Source: an uncultured Eubacteriales bacterium (GTDB lineage Bacteria; Bacillota; Clostridia; Oscillospirales; Oscillospiraceae). Taken from it: DNA of 10,820 nucleotides. The stretch spans positions 1 to 10,820 of the forward strand of contig CABSBF010000060.1 in NCBI GenBank assembly GCA_902475855.1, in the 5' to 3' direction. Under the pieces are notes generated by a model that was not told the DNA's origin, searched no databases, and saw nothing but the letters and a program-made list of their open reading frames with translations. A program made the translations under genes and the position numbers. This document shows, piece after piece, positions 1-5,305 of the stretch (the stretch's first letter is position 1; each line of letters opens with the position of its first letter).

Positions 1-2
1 GG

Positions 3-863
3 GGCTGGATCCAGGCGGGAGCGACGCTGCTGACCAACCTGCATCTGCCGAACTTTCTCAAGGGCGGACTGTATCAGGGCGCGGGGAAGACCGTCTGCGT
101 GCCGGGGCTCAACTGCTACTCCTGCCCGGCGGCGTCCGGGGCCTGCCCCATCGGGGCGTTTCAGGCAGTGGTGGGCTCATCGAAGTTCAGCTTTTCCTAC
201 TATATCACGGGATTTCTTATTCTGCTGGGAGTCCTGCTTGGACGCTTCATCTGCGGCTTCCTCTGTCCCTTCGGCTGGTTTCAGGAGCTGCTGCACAAGA
301 TCCCCACCAAGAAACTCTCCACAAGAAAGCTCAAGCCCCTGCGATATCTGAAATATGCCGTTTTGCTGGTGATGGTATTCCTGCTGCCGGCGTTCCTTGT
401 GAACGATGTGGGCATGGGAGATCCATTCTTCTGCAAATACCTCTGCCCCCAGGGCGTGCTGGAGGGAGCCATCCCGCTGTCCCTTGCCAATGCCGGCATC
501 CGGGCGGCGCTGGGCAAGCTGTTTACATGGAAATTCAGCATCCTGCTGTCGGTGATCGTGCTGAGCGTACTGTTCTACCGTCCCTTCTGCAAGTGGCTGT
601 GCCCGCTGGGCGCGTTCTACGCGCTTTTTAACAAGGTCTCGCTGTTCCAGATGAAGGTGGACAAGAACAAGTGCGTCTCCTGCGGAAAATGCGCCAAAGC
701 CTGCAAGATGGACGTGGACGTGACGAAGACGCCAAACCATCCCGAATGCATCCGCTGCGGGATGTGCATCCGCGCCTGTCCCACAAACGCCGTGTGCTTC
801 CGCTGCGGCTTTGGCAACGGGAAAGAAAATACAACAAAAATCAATACGGAGGAATCAAAATGA
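3..863 (+). CDS. 4Fe-4S membrane protein (NapH/YccM-like, Fer4_5 type), 5' end outside window
   Basis: The frame is open to the left edge, so the true start lies upstream; 286 residues are visible. A GTG at 99 would fall inside the conserved region and is not a credible start. Seen: a CxxCP segment with a second Cys-Pro near residues 38-48, three membrane-associated Cys-x3-CP motifs (CGFLCP, CKYLCP, CKWLCP), and hydrophobic segments around residues 60-80, 115-133 and 178-194. A C-terminal two-cluster ferredoxin domain follows (CVSCGKCAKAC and CIRCGMCIRACP). The arrangement matches polyferredoxins of the NapH/YccM/Fer4_5 group, which pass electrons at the membrane. The stop overlaps the next start as ATGA, so translation is probably coupled to the thioredoxin-like lipoprotein. 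I infer that the two form one redox module; its electron donor and final acceptor cannot be read from the sequence. Confidence 0.9.
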   Translation, partial: GWIQAGATLLTNLHLPNFLKGGLYQGAGKTVCVPGLNCYSCPAASGACPIGAFQAVVGSSKFSFSYYITGFLILLGVLLGRFICGFLCPFGWFQELLHKIPTKKLSTRKLKPLRYLKYAVLLVMVFLLPAFLVNDVGMGDPFFCKYLCPQGVLEGAIPLSLANAGIRAALGKLFTWKFSILLSVIVLSVLFYRPFCKWLCPLGAFYALFNKVSLFQMKVDKNKCVSCGKCAKACKMDVDVTKTPNHPECIRCGMCIRACPTNAVCFRCGFGNGKENTTKINTEESK

Positions 864-1819
864 AGTTTAAAAAGTTTACTGCGCTGCTGCTGGCGGCCCT
901 GCTGGTGCTGTCTTTGGCGGCCTGCGGCACAAAGGACAACGACAAAATGGCAGATATGAGCGGAGACAGCTCTGCCATGACCGGCGAGCCGAAAAACGCC
1001 GAGGAGGCACTTGCCCTGCACAAAAAGCTGATGGAACAGGAGAACACGATCCTGTCGCAGAACACTGCGCTCTGGGAAAAGGTCTTCATGGAGGCCGACA
1101 AGGGCATGGCCATGGTGGAGGACGGCAAAAACTATGGTGATTTCCTGCTGGATACCATCGAGAGCGCCAAAGACCAGTTCACCGACAAAGAGTATGAGAT
1201 GCTGAAGGAATCGGCCACGGAGATCAGCAATATCGAAAACAAGCTGACCGAGCTGGAAAACAAGTACCCCGAGATCATGCAGGAATCCGTGGACGGCGAT
1301 ATGAGCGTGCCCGCAGGCAGCGATATGACCAATCCGCCCGACGACGGCAGCATGCAGAAGTTCCCTGCATTTGAGGGCAAAGACTTGGATGGGAATCCGG
1401 TGAAGAGCGACGAGCTGTTCTCCGGCAATGCTGTCACCGTGGTGAATTTCTGGTTCACCACCTGCAATCCCTGCGTGGGTGAGCTTGCCGAGCTGGACGC
1501 ACTGAACAAAGAGCTCGCAGAGAAGGGCGGCACGCTCATCGGCGTCAATACGTTTACGCTTGACGGCGACGAAACGGCAATCTCGGAGGCGAAGGATGTG
1601 CTGGCCAAGAAGGGCGCGACCTATCAGAACGTGTATTTCGCTTCCGACGGCGAGGCCGGAAAATTCACGACCAACATCTTCGCCTATCCCACCACCTATG
1701 TGGTGGACCGCAGCGGCAACATCGTGGGTGATCCCATCGTAGGCGCCATCACGGAAAAAAAGCAGGCGGAGACGCTGCAGAAACTCATTGACCAGACCCT
1801 TGCCGCCGACAAGGGCTGA
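860..1819 (+). CDS. TlpA/ResA-like thioredoxin-fold lipoprotein
   Basis: A 319-residue lipoprotein with thiol-disulfide redox chemistry predicted outside the membrane. The ATG overlaps the previous stop and has GGAGG 7 nt upstream. Residues 1-22 are a lipoprotein signal with lipobox LAAC (Cys22 lipidated). Residues about 45-140 are charged and helical, rich in Glu/Lys, and are an addition to the usual TlpA fold. A linker rich in Ser/Asp/Pro follows. Residues about 168-315 are the thioredoxin-like domain, with NFWFTTCNPC (Cys202 and Cys205, CNPC in place of the common CxPC forms) and a cis-proline motif YPTT (Pro277). The coupling to a 4Fe-4S membrane protein suggests that it receives electrons from, or delivers them to, that partner. 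The substrate is unknown; cytochrome maturation is possible for the family but nothing nearby supports it. Confidence 0.9.
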   Translation: MKFKKFTALLLAALLVLSLAACGTKDNDKMADMSGDSSAMTGEPKNAEEALALHKKLMEQENTILSQNTALWEKVFMEADKGMAMVEDGKNYGDFLLDTIESAKDQFTDKEYEMLKESATEISNIENKLTELENKYPEIMQESVDGDMSVPAGSDMTNPPDDGSMQKFPAFEGKDLDGNPVKSDELFSGNAVTVVNFWFTTCNPCVGELAELDALNKELAEKGGTLIGVNTFTLDGDETAISEAKDVLAKKGATYQNVYFASDGEAGKFTTNIFAYPTTYVVDRSGNIVGDPIVGAITEKKQAETLQKLIDQTLAADKG

Positions 1820-1869
1820 CAAACGGTTTCGTCAGCGGTTTCGCAAAAGATGTTTTCTGATCATATAAA

Positions 1870-1902
1870 CAGCGCACCCGGACACGAAGGCCGGGTGCGC
1901 TG
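1870..1902 (-). terminator. Hairpin terminator between convergent genes
   Basis: A perfect 12-bp stem (CAGCGCACCCGG / CCGGGTGCGCTG) with a 9-nt loop lies between two convergent stops. On the minus strand it starts 14 nt after the phosphoribosyltransferase-like stop and is followed by a moderately T-rich TTTATATGATC, so it fits best as that gene's terminator. On the plus strand there is no T-run, but the stem may still end the redox operon. Confidence 0.75.
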
Positions 1903-1915
1903 CCCGTCTGAAGGA

Positions 1916-2554
1916 TCATCGGAAGGTGGAAAGACCATAGCTGTTCGCCAGTGCGTCAATTCGCTGCCCGGCTTTGCACATCCGGCACTCGCCGGTTGGA
2001 TAGGTTTCATAGCCCGGGATATCGGCAGGCGTGAACAGACTTAATACCGGGATGCCGTCCAGCTCTGGGATCGCGCTGAAAACCGCCGCAATGCCCTGCG
2101 TTTTGCCGCCATAATATTGGATACAATCAAGGGCGCGCCGCGCAGTTTTTCCGGAATTGACTGTCGAGATCAATAGAAGCATGTTTCTGCCATGGATCAT
2201 GGAAACCAGATTTTCACGGAAAAGAAGCTGACCGTTGGAGTCATATTCCGGTGTGACGACACAGATGCTCTTGTTATTGTTGACAGAGAACAAAATTTTC
2301 TGCGTCAGCTGTCGGGCCAGGAACGCGCCGATGACCTCGCTGCCATCCATGCAGATGATGGTGTCGATCGACTTTTCGTAGATGTAATGGTTTGCGAGCG
2401 CAAGCGCAGTGTCGTGCGCCAGACTGTATTCGTGCTTCAGCCGTGTGATGTCAAGGTAATAACTGTTATGGGAATGCCGGGTCGCAAAATGGCCATGGAA
2501 TGCAATGAGTTCAAGATTAGGATTCTCTCTGGAACGGATGGCTTGTGTACGCAT
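1916..2554 (-). CDS. Phosphoribosyltransferase-like protein (PyrE-related, divergent)
   Basis: A 212-residue protein resembling clostridial proteins usually labelled orotate phosphoribosyltransferase. Start: an ATG at 2554 is 8 nt from a perfect AGGAGG (2563-2568). An in-frame TTG at 2560 is only 2 nt from it and is rejected. Seen: N-terminal GHFATRHSHNSYYLDIT (residues 21-37), which recalls the PyrE start GHF..(S)G..(S)..Y.D; a central CMDGSEVIGAFLA (68-80); and a hydrophobic strand followed by STVNSGKTARRALD at the position of the PRPP loop (130-143). That loop lacks the usual pair of acidic residues of the DDxxTTG type. The C-terminus carries ECRMCKAGQ (189-197), a CxxC typical of this subgroup and not of classical PyrE. 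The gene stands alone with its own promoter and terminator and has no pyrimidine neighbours, so a role in UMP synthesis is doubtful. Confidence 0.8.
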   Translation of the reverse strand: MRTQAIRSRENPNLELIAFHGHFATRHSHNSYYLDITRLKHEYSLAHDTALALANHYIYEKSIDTIICMDGSEVIGAFLARQLTQKILFSVNNNKSICVVTPEYDSNGQLLFRENLVSMIHGRNMLLLISTVNSGKTARRALDCIQYYGGKTQGIAAVFSAIPELDGIPVLSLFTPADIPGYETYPTGECRMCKAGQRIDALANSYGLSTFR

Positions 2555-2644
2555 AGACAATACCTCCTTGCATATTCACGTTGGAATGGCGGCGGGTGCA
2601 GGCGGGGCAAAGCTGCTTTCATATGGGTTTCCTGTGGTGGTTAT

Positions 2645-2674
2645 ATTATAATAGATACCGAGTCCTGATAGCAA
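2645..2674 (-). promoter_or_regulatory. Sigma-A-like promoter of the phosphoribosyltransferase-like gene
   Basis: Reading the minus strand, TTGCTA (2669-2674), an 18-nt spacer and TATAAT (2645-2650) form a good promoter. Transcription would start near 2638 and leave a leader of about 85 nt before the ATG at 2554. Confidence 0.7.
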
Positions 2675-2759
2675 GCGATTTATAAAAAACAGTAGTCTTG
2701 CTCCGCCTGATCATGGTTCCTGCTCCTTTGCAGCAGCCTCGGCGGCAGCCTTTTTTGCT

Positions 2760-2897
2760 TTAGGAATAGTCCTCGGCGTAGGCAAAATCAGTGGCCGCAG
2801 GGGTCATGGACGCGTTTTTGCCCGCGGCACAGCTGGATAAAAAAATCAGAACCAGCAGGGCGGCAAGCAGAATTACAAGTTGGCGATCATTTTTCAT
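2760..2897 (-). CDS. Very small lipoprotein (45 aa), possibly frameshifted
   Basis: Too short for usual gene callers but well supported. AAAGGAG lies 8 nt before the ATG at 2897, and a sigma-A-like promoter lies about 100 nt upstream. Residues 1-22 form a signal of the lipoprotein class (Lys/Asp/Arg start, then a long run of Leu/Ala/Val/Ile) ending in lipobox LSSC (Cys23). The exported part is only 23 residues long, ending AYAEDYS before TAA. Directly after the stop, the +1 frame reads AKKAAAEAAAKEQEP and ends at TGA (2711-2713). This looks coding, so a one-base insertion may have cut a protein of about 61 residues. Either it is a genuine micro-lipoprotein, or a recent pseudogene of a slightly longer one. 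It diverges from the PerR-like gene. I do not recognise a family. Confidence 0.65.
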   Translation of the reverse strand: MKNDRQLVILLAALLVLIFLSSCAAGKNASMTPAATDFAYAEDYS

Positions 2898-2997
2898 AGT
2901 GTAATCTCCTTTCGTTTGTCGCTCTGTTTATAGTCGGGAAAACAGAGGCTCCGTTGCAGGATTTGTTCCGGAACTTCGGTTTCTCTCCTCTATTTTA

Positions 2998-3026
2998 AGT
3001 ATATCTGATTCAGTTTCGTTTGACAA
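2998..3026 (-). promoter_or_regulatory. Sigma-A-like promoter of the small lipoprotein gene
   Basis: On the minus strand, TTGTCA (3021-3026), a 17-nt spacer and TATACT (2998-3003). The leader would be about 95 nt and contains the perfect palindrome GTTCCGGAAC at 2965-2974. It diverges from the perR-like promoter, the two -35 boxes being about 50 bp apart. Confidence 0.7.
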
Positions 3027-3077
3027 GAGGGGAAAACGACAGGAAATCTGCTGCCAAAAACCGCAATTACTGGAATG

Positions 3078-3106
3078 TTGACAGCCGATATATTTTGCGG
3101 TACAAT
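3078..3106 (+). promoter_or_regulatory. Sigma-A-like promoter of the PerR/Fur-family gene
   Basis: A perfect -35 TTGACA (3078-3083), a 17-nt spacer and -10 TACAAT (3101-3106). The predicted start near 3113 lies downstream of the long-frame ATG at 3020, which rules out that start for the regulator. Confidence 0.8.
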
Positions 3107-3115
3107 TCATATATC
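3087..3115. promoter_or_regulatory. Candidate operator over the perR-like -10 region
   Basis: GATATAT (3087-3093) and ATATATC (3109-3115) form an inverted repeat with a 15-nt gap, arms 22 bp apart, centred on the spacer/-10. The position suits repression. The layout differs from the usual tight 7-1-7 Fur/PerR box, so the binding protein is uncertain and chance is possible in AT-rich DNA. Confidence 0.3.
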
Positions 3116-3196
3116 TGCTCATGGATAAGGGCGGAAAGTCCGGATTTTTCATGGCAGACGATGAAATTGAATGATATGAGGGCAGGCGGAAGCAAG

Positions 3197-3589
3197 ATGC
3201 AGTACCGAAACACACGGCAGCGTAAAATTGTTCTGGAAGCGGTACAGGAACACCATGACCATCCGAGCGCGGACCAGATCTATCTGGAGATCCGTGCAAA
3301 AGACCCGAGAATCAGCCGCGGAACGGTTTATCGGAATCTGAATATCCTTTCTGAGGAGGGGCAGATCACACATGTAAAGGTTCCGGGAGCGGATCGGTAT
3401 GACTGCAGGACAGACTTTCACTATCACCTGATCTGCACGGGCTGCGGCGCAGTCTGTGATGCTCCGTTTTCATACGACCCAACGCCGGACAAAACGATCG
3501 CAGCGGAATCCGGGTATCGGATCACGCGGCACAGAATGATTTTTGAAGGCGTTTGTCCGGCGTGCCAGAAGGCCGGGCACGAAAAGTAA
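3197..3589 (+). CDS. perR: Fur-family regulator, PerR type
   Basis: A 130-residue Fur-family repressor. The chosen start is the ATG at 3197 with GGCGGA about 6 nt upstream; earlier in-frame ATGs (3161, 3176) lack a ribosome site. The N-terminal winged helix has the recognition helix ISRGTVYRNLNIL (39-51). Aligned by eye to Bacillus subtilis PerR, all five regulatory-site ligands are present: His22 (HPSADQIY), Asp69 (RYDC), His75 and His77 (FHYH) and Asp88. The structural zinc site is Cys80/Cys83 and Cys120/Cys123. PerR proteins sense peroxide by iron-catalysed oxidation of the two His corresponding to 22 and 75. In an anaerobe this would control oxidative-stress or metal genes. It is monocistronic, with its own promoter and terminator, and is divergent from a small lipoprotein gene. 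The symbol is a subgroup call; Fur or Zur function is less likely but not excluded. Confidence 0.85.
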   Translation: MQYRNTRQRKIVLEAVQEHHDHPSADQIYLEIRAKDPRISRGTVYRNLNILSEEGQITHVKVPGADRYDCRTDFHYHLICTGCGAVCDAPFSYDPTPDKTIAAESGYRITRHRMIFEGVCPACQKAGHEK

Positions 3590-3611
3590 GCACGGAACAG
3601 AAACCCGAAAG

Positions 3612-3657
3612 GTGCAGGATTTGAGCGGAGAATCGCCCGGATCCTGCGCTTTTTTAT
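3612..3657 (+). terminator. Intrinsic terminator after the PerR-like gene
   Basis: GTGCAGGAT (3612-3620) pairs with ATCCTGCGC (3641-3649), with one G-T pair, around a 20-nt loop, and is followed directly by six T (3650-3655). It lies 23 nt after the stop. This is a textbook Rho-independent terminator apart from the large loop. Confidence 0.85.
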
Positions 3658-3716
3658 TGTGATACGCGAGCGACGGCCTGATGCATAAATTAAAATGAGA
3701 CTTTGTATTATTAGTG

Positions 3717-3745
3717 TTGCGGATCCGTCACTTTTCTTGTATGAT
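3717..3745 (+). promoter_or_regulatory. Sigma-A-like promoter of the alanine-dehydrogenase-like gene
   Basis: TTGCGG (3717-3722), a 17-nt spacer and TATGAT (3740-3745), with AT-rich DNA upstream. The leader would be about 50 nt. Confidence 0.65.
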
Positions 3746-3802
3746 AAAGATAGAAAAACACAGCACGACAGGAAAAGAATTTGATGAAAGGAGGCGCAGC
3801 AT

Positions 3803-5005
3803 ATGATTTTGGGAATTTTGCGTGAGACGAAGAAGGGCGAAAACCGAGTGATCTGTACGCCGAAAGAGGTGGAGACCATCACGAGCGCAGGACACACCGT
3901 TTATGCACAGCGCGGCTGCGGAGAACGAGCCGGTTTTTCGGATGAAGCGTATGAATCTGCGGGGGCGCTTCTGACAGACTCTGTGCAGGAGCTGTTCAAA
4001 GTATGCGATATGGTCGCCAAGGTCAAGGAGTTTACGCCGGAGGAATGGCCGCTGATCCGGACAGGCCAGCTGCTTCTCGGCTGCCTGCATCCGGCGGCAA
4101 ATCCGGAGGAGGTCGACGCGCTGATGAAAAGCGGCTGCATTGCATTTACGGCGGAGGATTCCCATCGATATGGCTCCCCGAACTGTGAGGCAGCGGGGAA
4201 GCAGGGGGCGCTGTTCGGGCTGGAATCGCTGCTGACCATCCACGGCGGAAAGGGAAAATATGTCGGCGGCTTTGCGGGGGAGCCGGGCATCCATGCGCTG
4301 ATTCTCGGAAGCGGAAAAGTCGGCAGAGGCGCTCTGCAGGTCTTACAGGCGCTCGGCGCCAACTGTACGGTCATGGCCAGAAATATGCACAGGCTCCGTG
4401 CGCTCTCAGCACAGTATAATGGCCGCGTCCGCGTTAGGCGCTGCTCACGGGCGCATATTGCGGAGGAATTGCCGAAAACGGATATCGTTCTCAACTGTGT
4501 CAAATGGCAGAAGGAGAACAAAGAGTTCCTTATCACCCGAAACATGCTTTCCCTCATGGAAAAAGGCTCGGTGATCGTGGATATTTCCAACGACGAGCCT
4601 GGCGCGATCGAGACCAGCCGCGCGACCACGCATGAAGATCCGCGGTACATTGTAGACGGCATTGTGCATTACTGTGTTGCAAATATTCCGGGCGCGGTCG
4701 CACACTCTGCGTCTGTTGCCTACGCAGCGCAGATGCTGCCGCTGATCCTGCACCTGCTGAATGACGGCGAGGAGGAGACCTGCATCCGCGACGGCTATTA
4801 CCGGCGGGCACTGACGATCTACCGGGGGCTTCTGACACATGAGGAAACGAGCGCCATACAGGGAAAACCCTGGGTTCGCCCGGAAGAGGCGCTCGGGATC
4901 TCCGGCTTCCGCCTCGACCCTGCATCGCTGGCGTCGGATACGCACTCGACCCATTTTTATTCCTGGGCAGAAGACGGCGGAGCCCAAACTGAACACAGTT
5001 CATAA
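3803..5005 (+). CDS. Alanine dehydrogenase-like protein (AlaDH/PNT family)
   Basis: Predicted to interconvert L-alanine with pyruvate and ammonia using a nicotinamide cofactor in the cytoplasm. The 400-residue protein starts at an ATG 8 nt after AAAGGAGG (3787-3794). Residues matching the known AlaDH active site sit at matching positions: Arg15 (ENRV), Lys75 (KVKEF), His96 (CLHPAA) and Asp264 (ISNDEPG). The Rossmann glycines are GSGKVG (169-174), and the family motifs HYCVANIPGAV (289-299) and THEDP are present. Odd: the acidic residue that ends the second Rossmann strand in NAD-dependent AlaDH is replaced by Ala192-Arg193 (VMARN), which points to NADP(H). The C-terminal tail is about 30 residues longer than usual. 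The gene is monocistronic between a terminator and a strong hairpin. An unknown branch of the AlaDH/PNT family acting on another amino acid is the alternative. Confidence 0.8.
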   Translation: MILGILRETKKGENRVICTPKEVETITSAGHTVYAQRGCGERAGFSDEAYESAGALLTDSVQELFKVCDMVAKVKEFTPEEWPLIRTGQLLLGCLHPAANPEEVDALMKSGCIAFTAEDSHRYGSPNCEAAGKQGALFGLESLLTIHGGKGKYVGGFAGEPGIHALILGSGKVGRGALQVLQALGANCTVMARNMHRLRALSAQYNGRVRVRRCSRAHIAEELPKTDIVLNCVKWQKENKEFLITRNMLSLMEKGSVIVDISNDEPGAIETSRATTHEDPRYIVDGIVHYCVANIPGAVAHSASVAYAAQMLPLILHLLNDGEEETCIRDGYYRRALTIYRGLLTHEETSAIQGKPWVRPEEALGISGFRLDPASLASDTHSTHFYSWAEDGGAQTEHSS

Positions 5006-5058
5006 GGATGACACAAAGATCTATACCGAGCAAAACGTACAGGCTGAATCAACAAAAC

Positions 5059-5088
5059 GAGCAGCGGCGCAAAACAACGCCGCTGCTC
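5059..5088 (+). terminator. Strong hairpin after the alanine-dehydrogenase-like gene
   Basis: GAGCAGCGGCG (5059-5069) and CGCCGCTGCTC (5078-5088) form a perfect 11-bp stem with an 8-nt A-rich loop, about 54 nt past the stop. There is no T-run on the plus strand; on the minus strand a T-rich stretch (GTTTTGTTG) follows. It is likely a transcript end or an mRNA-stabilising structure. Confidence 0.6.
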
Positions 5089-5175
5089 CGGCGCGTATTA
5101 GGGCTGCCTCCGGCTTTTGAAATGGGACATATCAAATTACGAATAGACGGTCCGCAAAAGAAGAATGAACGGTTT

Positions 5176-5194
5176 GATAAGAATTTATCGATAA
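5176..5194. promoter_or_regulatory. Overlapping palindromes just upstream of the hydrogenase operon -35
   Basis: GATAA-GAAT-TTATC (5176-5189) overlaps the perfect palindrome TTATCGATAA (5185-5194). The block ends 3 bp before the -35 box, where an activator would bind. No regulator is recognised. Confidence 0.35.
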
Positions 5195-5197
5195 GTA

Positions 5198-5227
5198 TTG
5201 ACCGGTATCCGGTGGATATGCTATGAT
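5198..5227 (+). promoter_or_regulatory. Sigma-A-like promoter of the hydrogenase operon
   Basis: TTGACC (5198-5203), an 18-nt spacer and TATGAT (5222-5227). Transcription would start near 5234, giving a leader of about 70 nt that contains the inverted repeat at 5247-5267. Confidence 0.75.
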
Positions 5228-5246
5228 TCTTTTGGATTAAAAAATG

Positions 5247-5267
5247 CTATTTATATCAAATAAATAG
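5247..5267. promoter_or_regulatory. Candidate operator in the hydrogenase operon leader
   Basis: CTATTTAT (5247-5254), a 5-nt centre ATCAA and ATAAATAG (5260-5267) form a perfect 8-5-8 inverted repeat. It lies about 13-33 nt after the predicted transcription start, a place where a bound repressor blocks elongation. It does not match the Rex consensus TTGTTAAnnnnTTAACAA or the PerR box. As RNA the stem is weak (mostly A-U), so DNA binding is the better explanation. Confidence 0.5.
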
Positions 5268-5305
5268 AATAAAAAGATCAGAAAAGCAGAAGGAGTGAGC
5301 CAGCC

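Noticed and set aside
617..1822. A 401-codon minus-strand frame
   Set aside because: It lies antisense to the redox operon and has no recognisable motif or ribosome site.
2555..2560. TTG start two codons earlier for the phosphoribosyltransferase-like gene
   Set aside because: It is only 2 nt from AGGAGG, while the ATG at 2554 is at the ideal 8 nt.
2437..2622. A leader peptide frame starting at the minus-strand ATG at 2622
   Set aside because: It has only a weak ribosome site, overlaps the phosphoribosyltransferase-like gene in another frame for most of its length, and shows no attenuator features.
3020..3196. Upstream extension of the PerR-like frame
   Set aside because: It contains the -35 and -10 boxes of the gene's own promoter and does not resemble Fur proteins.
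5008..5226. A 72-codon plus-strand frame after the alanine-dehydrogenase-like gene
   Set aside because: It spans the hairpin, the palindromes and the hydrogenase promoter, with no ribosome site.
5090..5305. A Rex (NADH-sensing) operator before the hydrogenase operon
   Set aside because: No match to TTGTTAAnnnnTTAACAA or a near variant was found.
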